Of a DNA stretch of 64,000 nucleotides, positions 36,902 to 45,942 are shown piece after piece. How positions within the stretch are numbered: the stretch's first letter is position 1; each line of letters begins with the position of its first letter. The position numbers were made by a program, and so were the translations under genes. Under the pieces are notes generated by a model. That model did no database searches. It had not been told where the DNA came from and worked only from the letters and a program-made list of their open reading frames with translations. This DNA is from an uncultured Sphingomonas sp. (lineage in GTDB: Bacteria; Pseudomonadota; Alphaproteobacteria; Sphingomonadales; Sphingomonadaceae): contig NZ_CAJYTI010000026.1 of the NCBI RefSeq assembly GCF_913777625.1, positions 62,001 through 126,000 of the forward strand, written 5' to 3'.

Positions 36902-38530
36902 ATGCTGCGTTGCATATCGTCGAGCGGGCTGGCGCTGGTGCTGGCCGGGGTTCCACTGGCCGCGATGGCCCAGACCGCGACGCCGGTGCCGCATGTCGAG
37001 ACGAAGAACGGCCGCCATGCGCTGATCGTCGACGGCGCGCCGTTCCTGATCCTCGGCGGACAGGTCAACAACAGCAGCAACTATGCCGCGCCGCTCGCCA
37101 CCGCCTGGGGCGTGCTCGATCGGATGCACGCCAATACGGTGGAAGTGCCGATCGCCTGGCAGCAGGTCGAGCCGCGCGAGGGGCAATTCGACCTCCGCTT
37201 CCTCCAGACCCTGCTCGATCAGGCCCGCGCGCACGACAAGCGGGTGGTGCTGCTATGGTTCGGCACCTGGAAGAACACGAGCTACAGCTACACGCCCGAC
37301 TGGGTGAAGCTGGATGCGAAGCGCTTTCCGCGGATGAAGACGCGGGACGGCAAGGATCACGGCGTGCTCAGCGCGCATGGCACCGAGACGCTGAAGGCCG
37401 ACACGCGCGCCTTCGTGAAGGTCATGGAATATTTGCGCGACCATGATCCGCAGAACACCGTGATCCTGGTCCAGCCCGAGAACGAGACCGGCAGCTATCG
37501 CAACCCGCGCGACTATTCGGCCGAAGCCAACCGGCTGTTCGCGCAAGCCATTCCCGCCGAACTTGCGAAGAAGACCGGCAAGCGCGGTACCTGGGTCGAG
37601 GCCTTCGGCGCGCAGGCGGACCGCGCGTTCAACAGCTGGTATGTCGCGCGCTACGTCAACGCTGTCGCAGCGGCTGGCAAGGCGGTGAAGCCGCTGCCGA
37701 TGTACGTCAACGCGGCCCTTGCCGGCCCCTCCAACGTGCCCGATCCCGACGGCGTGGCGAGCGGCGGCCCGCAGCAGGACGTGCTCGACATCTGGAAGGC
37801 GGCGGCGCCCGCGCTCGATTTCGCGGCACCCGACCTCTATGATCGCAGCAGCGAGAATGTCTCGCAGTACCTCGAGAAATATGCCCGGCCCGACAATGCA
37901 CTGATGGTGCCGGAGATCGGCAATGCCCGCGAATTCGCCCGCTTCTTCTACGAGGCGCTGGGCCGCGGGGCGATCGGCTTTGCGCCGTTCGGGATGGACG
38001 CGACCGGCTATTTCAATTTCCCGCTCGGCGCGCGCGATCTCGATGCGGCGACGATGGACGCCTTTGCGCTCCCCTATGGCATGCTGAACGGCATCGCGCG
38101 CGACTGGGCGCGGATCGCCTATACCCGCCCGACCTGGGGCGTCGCCAAGCCCGACGACAACAAGCCGCGTTCTACGACCATTGGCGGATGGACGATTACC
38201 GCCAGCTGGGGCGAATGGCAGTTCGGGATGAAGGAGTGGAGCTTCCTCAAGAGCGATCCTGCCCCCTGGGGGGCGGAGAAGATCGGCGGTGTTGCGGTCG
38301 CACAGCTTTCCGACGACGAGTTCCTGGTAGTGGGGGATCATGTCCGCGTCATCTTCTCGCCCGCCGAGGGAAGCGCGCCGAACGGCATCATGCTCCGCAC
38401 CGAGGAAGGCAGTTTCGTCGATGGCAAATGGCAGGCGACGCGCGTGTGGAACGGCGACCAGACCGATTACGGCCTCAACCTGATCGATCGGCCGCAAATT
38501 CTGAAGATTACCATGGGCCGCTATCGCTGA
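36902..38530 (+). CDS. Beta-galactosidase, GH35 (with DUF5597-type C-terminus)
   Basis: 542 aa, secreted (MLRCISSSGLALVLAGVPLAAMAQ signal). GH35 catalytic domain: acid/base in LVQPENETGSY (Glu195) and nucleophile in LMVPEIGNA (Glu338); the opening RHALIVDGAPFLILGGQVNNSSNY and IAWQQVEPREGQFD are typical. The C-terminal portion (about 380-542) is the DUF5597-like beta region of the Cellvibrio/Xanthomonas xyloglucan GH35 group. Known relatives remove beta-1,2-galactose from xyloglucan side chains. First gene of the GH35-GH31-GH29 operon. Confidence 0.9.
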   Translation: MLRCISSSGLALVLAGVPLAAMAQTATPVPHVETKNGRHALIVDGAPFLILGGQVNNSSNYAAPLATAWGVLDRMHANTVEVPIAWQQVEPREGQFDLRFLQTLLDQARAHDKRVVLLWFGTWKNTSYSYTPDWVKLDAKRFPRMKTRDGKDHGVLSAHGTETLKADTRAFVKVMEYLRDHDPQNTVILVQPENETGSYRNPRDYSAEANRLFAQAIPAELAKKTGKRGTWVEAFGAQADRAFNSWYVARYVNAVAAAGKAVKPLPMYVNAALAGPSNVPDPDGVASGGPQQDVLDIWKAAAPALDFAAPDLYDRSSENVSQYLEKYARPDNALMVPEIGNAREFARFFYEALGRGAIGFAPFGMDATGYFNFPLGARDLDAATMDAFALPYGMLNGIARDWARIAYTRPTWGVAKPDDNKPRSTTIGGWTITASWGEWQFGMKEWSFLKSDPAPWGAEKIGGVAVAQLSDDEFLVVGDHVRVIFSPAEGSAPNGIMLRTEEGSFVDGKWQATRVWNGDQTDYGLNLIDRPQILKITMGRYR

Positions 38531-38565
38531 GCGGCGAAAACAGAAGAAACGCAGGAGACTTGGGC

Positions 38566-41436
38566 ATGAACAGGGTTTGGATCGCGGCGCTGCTCGCGGG
38601 CAGTGCGATGGCGTCGGCACAGACGGCGCAGGAAAACGGCTATAGCCGCACCGATACCGGCGTGGTCGTCACGCCGACCGGCGGCAGCGCGGCACGCGTG
38701 GAAGTGACCGTCCATGGCGACGGCATCTTCCACGTCATCGCCACCCCCAAGGGCGTCGATACCGGCACGCTGGCACCGAGCCTGATGGCGGCCAATCCGC
38801 CGGCGGCCGGCCCCTTTGAGGTCGCCCAAGCCAACGGCCATGTGCTGGTCAAGGCCAAGCGCGCCACCGCCGATATCGAGATCGCCACCGGCCGCATCCG
38901 CTTCACCGACGCCAAGGGGCGCGAACTGCTCGCCGAATCCGGCCAGGCGGCGTTCAAGCCCGTCACGGTCGAGGGCAAGCCGTTCGTCGCGGTCAGCCAG
39001 CAGTTCAACCGCGGCACCGACGAGGGGCTGTACGGCCTCGGCCAGCACCAGAATGCCCAGATGAACTATAATGGCGAGGACGTCGAACTCGCCCAGCATA
39101 ACATGGACATCGCGGTGCCGTTCGTCGTCTCGACGCGCAGCTACGGCCTGCTGTGGGACAATGCCAGCATCAGCCGCTTCGGCAATCCCAAGCCCTATAC
39201 GCCGGTGGGCGAGGGGCTGAAGGTATCGAGCGGCGGCAAGCCGGGGTGGAAGGCCGAGTATTTCCTCGACGGCAAGCTGGCCGTGTCGCGCCAGGAAACG
39301 ACGATCAACTATCAGTATATCAAGGACCAGAAGAACTGGCCGGAGGAAGCCAAGGCGAAGACCGTCGCGGCGACCGGCGGCCAGAACACCGCGGGCAACG
39401 CCGTGCAGAAGCAGACGGTGGTGTGGACCGGTGACGTCCAGCCCGAGGTGACCGGCACCCACAAGTTCCAGCTCTACGGCTCGAGCTATTACAAGGTCTA
39501 TGCCGACGGGAAGCTGGTGCTCGATCGCTGGCGGCAGAACTGGAACCCCTGGTACGCCAATTTCGACCTGCCGATGGTCAAGGGCAAGCCGGTGCAGATC
39601 CGGATCGAGTGGGAGCCCAACGCCGGCTATATGGCGCTGCTCCACAATGATCCGCTGCCCGCGCCCGATCGCCATTCCTTGTGGTTCACCAGCGAGGTCG
39701 GCCAGGCCAAGAACTATTGGTTCGTCCCCGCCGACACGATGGACGGCGCGATCGCCGGCTATCGCCAGATCACCGGCAAGGCCGAGATGATGCCGAAATG
39801 GGTCTATGGCTTCTGGCAGTCGCGCCAGCGCTACGACACCGCCGCCGAGGTGACCGGCGTCGTCGAGAAATATCGCCAGCTCAACATCCCGCTCGACAAT
39901 ATCGTGCTCGACTGGCGCTACTGGCGTGACGACAATTGGGGCAGCCACGATTTCGACCCGACCCGCTTCGCCAACCCCAAGGCGATGATCGACAAGGTCC
40001 ATGCCGACCACGCCAACTTCATGATCTCGGTCTGGCCGAAATTCTATCCCACCACCGAGAACTACAAGGAGCTGAACGCAGCGGGGGCTGCCTATCAGGG
40101 CAATCTGCGCCAGGGCAACAAGGACTGGGTCGGCCCCGGCTATGCCAGCACCTTCTACGATCCCTATTCGGCCGAGGGACGCCGCATCTTCTGGAAACAG
40201 GTGCAGGCCAAGCTGGGCGTGCTCGGCACCGATGCCTGGTGGGCCGATGCCAGCGAGCCGGACATGCACTCGAACCTCTCGATCCCCGAGCGGATCGACA
40301 CCATGGGGCCGACCGCGATCGGCCCGGCGGCGCAGTATTTCAACAGCTACCCGCTGATGAACGCGCGCGCCTTCTTCGAGGGCTGGCGCAGCTTCAAGCC
40401 GGACGTGCGGCCGTTCCTGCTCACCCGTTCGGGGTTCGGGGGCTTGCAGCGCTACGGCGCGGCGGTGTGGTCGGGCGACGTGGCGACCCGCTGGTACGAT
40501 CTGCGCGCGCAGATCTCGGCGGGCGTCAACGCCTCGATGTCGGGCCTGCCCAACTGGACGCACGATATCGGCGGCTTCGCGGTCGAGCCGCGCTACGAGA
40601 CCAAGAACCCCAAGCCCGAGGACGTGGCCGAGTGGCGCGAGCTCAATTTGCGCTGGTTCCAGTTCGGCGCGTTCAGCCCGCTGTTCCGCAGCCATGGCGA
40701 GTTCCCGTATCGCGAGATCTACGAGATTTCGCCTGAGGGCTCGCCGATGCGCGCCTCGATGGTCTGGTACGACCAGCTCCGCTACCGGCTGATGCCCTAT
40801 ATCTACACGCTGGGTGCCGACACCTATATGAAGGACGGCAGCATCATGCGGGGGCTGGCGATGGACTTCCCCGCCGACGCCAAGGCGCGCACGATCAACG
40901 ACCAGTATCTGTTCGGCGACGCGTTCCTCGTCGCGCCGGTGACCGAGTACAAGGCGCGCAGCCGCACGGTCTATTTCCCCGGCACCGGCACCTGGTACGA
41001 CTTCGCCACGGCGAAGCCCTATCGCGGCGGCACCATCGCGGGCATTCCCGCGCCGGCCGAGCGGATGCCGCTGTTCGTCAAGGCCGGCGCGATCGTGCCG
41101 ATGGGCCCGGTGACGCAATATGTCGACCAGCAGCCGGGTGCCCCGCTGACCATCACCGTCTATACCGGCGCGAACGGCCAGTTCTCGCTCTACGAGGATG
41201 ACGGCCGCAGCGAGCAGTACAAGAGCGGCGCGTTCAGCCGCATTCCGCTCAGCTACGACGACAAGGCCGGCACGCTGACGATCGGCGCGCGCGAGGGCAA
41301 GAGTTGGGCCGGCATGCCTGCCGCCCGCAGCTTCCGCGTGAAATGGGTGAGCGCCGGCAAGCCGGTGACCGACGACAATGGCTTTGACACCGAAGTTCGG
41401 TATCAAGGTGGTACTGTCGTGGTTCAGCGGAGGTAA
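38566..41436 (+). CDS. Alpha-xylosidase, GH31 with inserted PA14 domain
   Basis: 956 aa; signal peptide MNRVWIAALLAGSAMASAQ. GH31 nucleophile in WWADASEPD (Asp561), acid/base in GAAVWSGDVATRW (Asp638). A PA14 domain (about residues 230-370; GWKAEYFLDGKLAVSRQE ... VYADGKLVLDRW) is inserted in the N-terminal beta-sandwich, as in Cellvibrio japonicus Xyl31A, the reference xyloglucan alpha-xylosidase; PA14 there extends the site for longer xyloglucan oligosaccharides. It removes the non-reducing-end xylose after galactose is gone. CAGGAG lies 10 nt upstream of the ATG; 35 bp after GH35. Confidence 0.93.
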   Translation: MNRVWIAALLAGSAMASAQTAQENGYSRTDTGVVVTPTGGSAARVEVTVHGDGIFHVIATPKGVDTGTLAPSLMAANPPAAGPFEVAQANGHVLVKAKRATADIEIATGRIRFTDAKGRELLAESGQAAFKPVTVEGKPFVAVSQQFNRGTDEGLYGLGQHQNAQMNYNGEDVELAQHNMDIAVPFVVSTRSYGLLWDNASISRFGNPKPYTPVGEGLKVSSGGKPGWKAEYFLDGKLAVSRQETTINYQYIKDQKNWPEEAKAKTVAATGGQNTAGNAVQKQTVVWTGDVQPEVTGTHKFQLYGSSYYKVYADGKLVLDRWRQNWNPWYANFDLPMVKGKPVQIRIEWEPNAGYMALLHNDPLPAPDRHSLWFTSEVGQAKNYWFVPADTMDGAIAGYRQITGKAEMMPKWVYGFWQSRQRYDTAAEVTGVVEKYRQLNIPLDNIVLDWRYWRDDNWGSHDFDPTRFANPKAMIDKVHADHANFMISVWPKFYPTTENYKELNAAGAAYQGNLRQGNKDWVGPGYASTFYDPYSAEGRRIFWKQVQAKLGVLGTDAWWADASEPDMHSNLSIPERIDTMGPTAIGPAAQYFNSYPLMNARAFFEGWRSFKPDVRPFLLTRSGFGGLQRYGAAVWSGDVATRWYDLRAQISAGVNASMSGLPNWTHDIGGFAVEPRYETKNPKPEDVAEWRELNLRWFQFGAFSPLFRSHGEFPYREIYEISPEGSPMRASMVWYDQLRYRLMPYIYTLGADTYMKDGSIMRGLAMDFPADAKARTINDQYLFGDAFLVAPVTEYKARSRTVYFPGTGTWYDFATAKPYRGGTIAGIPAPAERMPLFVKAGAIVPMGPVTQYVDQQPGAPLTITVYTGANGQFSLYEDDGRSEQYKSGAFSRIPLSYDDKAGTLTIGAREGKSWAGMPAARSFRVKWVSAGKPVTDDNGFDTEVRYQGGTVVVQRR

Positions 41437-41438
41437 TA

Positions 41439-43049
41439 ATGATCGGATCAGGGTGGCGGCGTCGCGGTGTTCTTGCGGGGCTCGCCGCCCTGCCGGCGGT
41501 TGCGCGCGCGCAGGTGGTGGTGTCGGGGCCGGTGCAGGCGACCTGGCCCTCGCTGGTCGCGAACTATCGCTATCCGGACTGGTTCCGCGATGCGAAGTTC
41601 GGGATCTGGTCGCACTGGGGCCCGCAGTCCGTGCCCGAGCAGGGCGACTGGTACGGGCGGCACATGTACATCCAGGGCCACCCGGCCTCGGACTTCCATC
41701 GCAAGACCTATGGCCATCCCGCCGATGTCGGCTTCCTGGAAGTCCAGAACCGCTGGACCGCCGCGAACTGGGACCCCGAGGCGCTGATGAAGCGCTATGT
41801 GAAGGCAGGCGCGAAATATTTCGTGTCGCTCGCCTGCCATCACGACAATCTCGATTGCTACGACAGCGCGCATCACGGCTGGAACAGCCTGCGCGTGGGG
41901 CCGAAGCGCGACGTGGTCGGCACCTGGGAGAAGGTGGCGCGCGCCCACGGCCTGCGCTTCGGCGTCTCCAACCATGCCTCGCACAGCTGGCACTGGTACC
42001 AGACGGCCTATGGCTATGATCCCGAAGGCCCCCGCAAGGGCGAGCGCTACGACGCCTTTCGCCTGACCAAGGCGGATGGTGCGGGCAAATGGTGGGAGGG
42101 GCTCGATCCGCAGATCCTCTACACCGGCAAGCATTTCGTGGCGCCCGACGGCATCGACACGATGCAGGCGATGGGCACGTGGCACGAAAAGAACGACGGC
42201 CAGTGGCTGGAGACGGTTCCCCCCGGCGACATCGACTATGCCAAGCGCTGGCTGCTGCGGCAGGTCGACCTGGTGACGAAGTACAAGCCCGATTTCTGCT
42301 ATTTCGACAATTACGAGCTGCCGTTCGGCCCGATCGGGCTGGCGGCAGTGGCGGACTATTACAACCGCTCGCTCGACTGGCACGACAAGATCGACGTCGT
42401 CGCCACCGCCAAGCAGCTGCATCCCTATGCCCGGTTCGGGCTGGTGCAGGATGTCGAGCGCGGCTTCTCCGACCATCTGTGGGACGAGCCCTGGCAGACC
42501 GACACCTGCCTCGGCGACTGGTTCTACAAGCGCAGCCTCTACACCGACAAGGCGTACCGCTCGGCCGACGACGTGCTGCAGCGGCTGGCGGACGTGATCT
42601 CGAAGAACGGCAATCTGCTGCTCTCGGTGCCCCAGCGCGGCGATGGGACGATCGATTCGGAGGAAGAGAAGATCCTCGACGATCTCGCCGCCTGGATGGC
42701 GGTGCACGGCGAGGCGGTGTTCGGCACCCGGCCGTGGCGGACCTATGGCGAAGGGCCGACCCAGCTCGCCTCGGGGATGCAGAACGAAGGCGGGTTCAAG
42801 GGCTTTACCGAACAGGACGTGCGCTTCACGCGCCGGGGCGACACGCTGTACCTGTTCTTCCTCAAGGCGCCGAGCGCACCGGTGACGGTCAAGGCGCTGG
42901 GGCGGAAGGCGGGCCGGGTGGCACGGGCGCGGCTGCTCGGCGGTGGCGACGTGGCGTTCCGCCAGTCCGAGGCGGGGCTGACCGTGACGCTGCCCAAGGG
43001 GCTGGGCACGGTGCCGGTGGTGCGGATCGACGGCCTGCGCTGGGCCTGA
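41439..43049 (+). CDS. Alpha-L-fucosidase, GH29
   Basis: 536 aa. Tat-like signal (WRRRGVLAGLAALPAVARAQ). GH29 landmarks: FRDAKFGIWSHWGPQSVPE, CHHDNLDCYDS, nucleophile Asp290 in PDFCYFDNYELPFG, and SKNGNLLLSVPQRGDGTID. The C-terminal approx. 90 residues form a beta-sandwich. Retaining enzyme releasing terminal L-fucose; in this locus most likely the alpha-1,2-fucose of xyloglucan. The ribosome site GGAGG is in the last codons of GH31 and only 2 bp separate the genes. The released fucose would feed FucP and FucD at 24-26 kb. Confidence 0.94.
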   Translation: MIGSGWRRRGVLAGLAALPAVARAQVVVSGPVQATWPSLVANYRYPDWFRDAKFGIWSHWGPQSVPEQGDWYGRHMYIQGHPASDFHRKTYGHPADVGFLEVQNRWTAANWDPEALMKRYVKAGAKYFVSLACHHDNLDCYDSAHHGWNSLRVGPKRDVVGTWEKVARAHGLRFGVSNHASHSWHWYQTAYGYDPEGPRKGERYDAFRLTKADGAGKWWEGLDPQILYTGKHFVAPDGIDTMQAMGTWHEKNDGQWLETVPPGDIDYAKRWLLRQVDLVTKYKPDFCYFDNYELPFGPIGLAAVADYYNRSLDWHDKIDVVATAKQLHPYARFGLVQDVERGFSDHLWDEPWQTDTCLGDWFYKRSLYTDKAYRSADDVLQRLADVISKNGNLLLSVPQRGDGTIDSEEEKILDDLAAWMAVHGEAVFGTRPWRTYGEGPTQLASGMQNEGGFKGFTEQDVRFTRRGDTLYLFFLKAPSAPVTVKALGRKAGRVARARLLGGGDVAFRQSEAGLTVTLPKGLGTVPVVRIDGLRWA

Positions 43050-43090
43050 ACGGGCGGGGCGGCCGGTAAGGCCGGCCCTGTCCCATTCCT

Positions 43091-43186
43091 CGTCATTCCC
43101 GCGAAGGCGGGAATCCATTTGCCAGGACGCTGGGGACAAAACCGTGCCGGCGATCCCAATGGATTCCCGCCTTCGCGGGGATGACG
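43091..43186. repeat. Palindromic repeat, family A copy 4
   Basis: Left arm CGTCATTCCCGCGAAGGCGG, right arm CCCGCCTTCGCGGGGATGAC; the spacer begins CATTTGCCAGG, diverged from the other copies. Follows the GH29 gene. Confidence 0.85.
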
Positions 43187-43263
43187 ATGGAAGTGTAAGG
43201 AGGGTGCGTGACCTCGCCGCCGCGGTGCCGTTGCGGGCAAGTTCTTCTGTCAGAAGGGGAAAA

Positions 43264-43338
<75 letters not shown>

Positions 43339-43439
43339 ACTGTTTTCCAACCGCGGCGACCAGCGCCGTGCGGGAGGGGCCTATGTGCAGGGCGACGGGT
43401 GATTGTCAACCCGCATCGCGAAGGTTTATCGCTTTTCGC

Positions 43440-43577
43440 ATGAAGGATGTGGATAAGCGGGCCCGCCTGGCCGAAAAACTGCGCGAAAACCTGCGACGGC
43501 GGAAAGCGCAGGCGCGCGGGGCGAACGCGGAAGCGGCGGAGCAGGGGGCGGCACCGCGCCCCGAATCGGCGGACTAA
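43440..43577 (+). CDS. Small basic conserved protein (45 aa)
   Basis: MKDVDKRARLAEKLRENLRRRKAQ followed by an Ala/Glu-rich tail. A very basic N-terminal helix. I recall similar 40-60-aa proteins of unknown role in sphingomonads, often annotated as hypothetical. The upstream Shine-Dalgarno (AAGG) is far away, so the start is only moderately supported. It lies between tRNA-Thr and the convergent aminopeptidase gene. Confidence 0.6.
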   Translation: MKDVDKRARLAEKLRENLRRRKAQARGANAEAAEQGAAPRPESAD

Positions 43578-43611
43578 CAAGATCCTCCCCGGCACGGGGA
43601 GGATCGGTATC

Positions 43612-45408
43612 TCACCCGATCGGCGCGCACTTGGCTTCGAGCCAGGCGCGCTCGTCGCCGTCCAGCTGCGGGCCGACGATCGCCAGCACCTCGGCATGGT
43701 ACGCGTCCAGCCAGGCGCGCTCCTCCGCGCTCAGCAGCGCGGGCAGGATCAGGCTGCGCTCGATCGGCGCGAAGGTGAGCGTCTCGAACGCCAGCATCGG
43801 CTTGTCGCCGCCGGGGATCGTGCGCTCGACGATGTGGACGAGATTCTCGATGCGGATGCCGTATTCGCCGGCCTTGTAATAGCCCGGCTCGTTCGAGAGG
43901 AACATGCCGGCACGCAGCGGCTCCAGCGCCTGCCCGCCCGGATAGGCAGGCGGGGCGATACGCTGCGGCCCCTCGTGCACCGAGAGATAGGCGCCGACGC
44001 CGTGGCCGGTGCCATGCGCGAAATCGAGGCCGGCTTCCCAGAGCGGGCGCCGCGCGAAGCCGTCGATCTGCGCCCCGGTGGTGCCGTCCGGGAAGATCGC
44101 GGTGGCGATGGCGATATGGCCCTTGAGCACGCGAGTGAAGCGGTCCTTCATCTCGTCGCTCGCCTCGCCGACCGGCATCACGCGGGTGACGTCCGTCGTC
44201 CCGTCGCCGTACTGGCCGCCCGAATCGATCAGGAACAGCTGGCCGTGTTCGATTCTCAGGCTCGATTCCTCGGTCACCTTGTAGTGCGGGATCGCGCCGT
44301 TGGGGCCGGTGGCGGAGATGGTGTCGAACGACAGGTCCTTGAGCTTGCCGGTCGCCTCGCGGAACGCGCGGAGCTTGTCGGCTGCCGACATCTCGGTGAG
44401 GCCGCCCTGCGGCGCGGTTTCCTCGAACCATTTGAGGAAGCGGCTGAGCGCGGCGCCGTCGCGCGCCTGGGCGGCCTTGTGCCCGGCGACCTCGGCCGGG
44501 TTCTTGATCGCCTTGGCGAGGATCACCGGATCGCGCAGCGCGATCACCGTGGCGCCGCCTGCTTCCAGCGCGTCGAAGATCGCCGCGACGGCGGTGCCGG
44601 GGTCCGCCACGACGCGCTTGCCTACAAAGCCGCCCAGGGCGCTCTGGAAGGCCGCGCGATCCTGGATGCGCACCGCGTTGCCGAGATGCTGGCGCACCGC
44701 GTCGGTCACCTTCTCCGGCGCCACGAACAGGTCGGCGGTGCCGTCGGCATGGATCACGGTATAGGCGAGCGCGACCGGCGTATGGGTCACGTCGTCGCCG
44801 CGGACGTTGAACGTCCAGGCGATCGAATCGAGTGCGGCGATCACCACCGCATCGGCATTCCGTGCCTGGAGCCAGTCGGCGATCTCGGCGCGCTTGGCGG
44901 CGGAGGACTTGCCGGCCAGCGCCTCGTCCAGCACCGCGAGCGGCGCATCGGACGGGTTCGGCTGCTCGGCCCAGACGGCGTCGATCGGGTTGCGGGTAAC
45001 GGGCACCAGCGTGGCACCCTTCTCGGCGAGCGCCTTGCGCGCGTCCTCGACCCAGGCACGGGTGTGCAGCCAGGGATCATAGCCGATGCGGCCGCCATTG
45101 GGGGCGTGTTCGCCCAGCCAGTCGGCGATGCTGGTGGCGGGGACGCCGACATAGTCCCACTGATCCGCCGAGACCTGCTGGCGGACCTGCAGGGTGTAGC
45201 GGCCGTCGGTGAAGATCGCCGCCTGCTCGCTGAGCACCACGGCGCTGCCGGCCGAGCCCTGGAAGCCGGTGAGCCAGGCGAGCCGCTGGGCATAGGCGCC
45301 GACATATTCGGACATGTGCTCGTCGGTGAGCGGCACGACGAAGCCGTCGAGCGCCTCCTGCGCGAGCTGCGCGCGGAGGGCAGTCAGACGATCGGCATAG
45401 CTGGACAT
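43612..45408 (-). CDS. pepP: Aminopeptidase P family protein (Xaa-Pro aminopeptidase, M24B)
   Basis: 598 aa, the long three-domain form (creatinase-like domain repeated, then the pita-bread M24 domain). Metal ligands: LIDSGGQYGDGTTDVTR (two Asp), HGTGHGVG (His), LSNEPGYYKAGEYGIRIEN (two Glu). It removes N-terminal residues preceding proline, with Mn2+. ATG at 45408 has AGGAAG 7 nt upstream; a TTG two codons earlier is less likely. The C-terminal extension (ALLSAEERAWLDAYHAEV) is normal for the long class. Confidence 0.93.
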   Translation of the reverse strand: MSSYADRLTALRAQLAQEALDGFVVPLTDEHMSEYVGAYAQRLAWLTGFQGSAGSAVVLSEQAAIFTDGRYTLQVRQQVSADQWDYVGVPATSIADWLGEHAPNGGRIGYDPWLHTRAWVEDARKALAEKGATLVPVTRNPIDAVWAEQPNPSDAPLAVLDEALAGKSSAAKRAEIADWLQARNADAVVIAALDSIAWTFNVRGDDVTHTPVALAYTVIHADGTADLFVAPEKVTDAVRQHLGNAVRIQDRAAFQSALGGFVGKRVVADPGTAVAAIFDALEAGGATVIALRDPVILAKAIKNPAEVAGHKAAQARDGAALSRFLKWFEETAPQGGLTEMSAADKLRAFREATGKLKDLSFDTISATGPNGAIPHYKVTEESSLRIEHGQLFLIDSGGQYGDGTTDVTRVMPVGEASDEMKDRFTRVLKGHIAIATAIFPDGTTGAQIDGFARRPLWEAGLDFAHGTGHGVGAYLSVHEGPQRIAPPAYPGGQALEPLRAGMFLSNEPGYYKAGEYGIRIENLVHIVERTIPGGDKPMLAFETLTFAPIERSLILPALLSAEERAWLDAYHAEVLAIVGPQLDGDERAWLEAKCAPIG

Positions 45409-45522
45409 ACGCAAACTTCCTGCATCTTGGGGGCGGCGCGCGCGGCGCCGTTCATCGCCGATATCTGGCCGATGCAGGTAGAATTGGAAAGGGGCGGGAC
45501 CGTGCCCGCCCCTCGAGGCGCC

Positions 45523-45849
45523 TTAGCGGCGGACCTTCACATAGTAGCAGCGATCCTTGGCGGTGATCGTGCGATCGATCGCACGGCCGCCCAGCGCACC
45601 GGCGACGCCGCCGGCCGCGGCACCCAGCAGGCCGCCGCCGACGACCGACGGACCGGCGAGCGCGCCCGCCACGCCGCCCGCGATCAGTCCGGTATGGCCC
45701 TTCGACTTGCGGCACTTCTTCACATAGCGATAGCCGCGGCTCGAGCTCGACTTGCCTTCGTAGCGCGACTGGGCGCTGGCGGCGGTGATCGGCATGGCCA
45801 CCGGCATCACCAGGGCGAGAGCGCTGAGCGCGGCGATTGTCTTACGCAT
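45523..45849 (-). CDS. Glycine-zipper protein, secreted (108 aa)
   Basis: Signal peptide (MRKTIAALSALALVMPVAMPITAASA), a basic Ser/Arg/Tyr stretch, then the glycine zipper GLIAGGVAGALAGPSVVGGGLLGAAAGGVAGALGG. The end DRTITAKDRCYYVKVRR includes one of two cysteines (the other in VKKCRKS), which may pair. Glycine-zipper proteins of this size occur in the envelope (compare the 17-kDa surface antigen/OsmB-like families); no defined function. Confidence 0.75.
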   Translation of the reverse strand: MRKTIAALSALALVMPVAMPITAASAQSRYEGKSSSSRGYRYVKKCRKSKGHTGLIAGGVAGALAGPSVVGGGLLGAAAGGVAGALGGRAIDRTITAKDRCYYVKVRR

Positions 45850-45942
45850 GGTTGGACCCCATCTTCGGTTTGTGTTCGATGCGTATCAATGTGCCATGCC
45901 ACATTTCGGTTGCATGAACCCGCAACGATCGGGGGGCTGCCG

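Noticed and set aside
38521..41406. A 961-codon minus-strand frame under GH31
   Set aside because: Ala/Gly/Arg/His-rich shadow; GH31 active-site motifs are in the plus strand.
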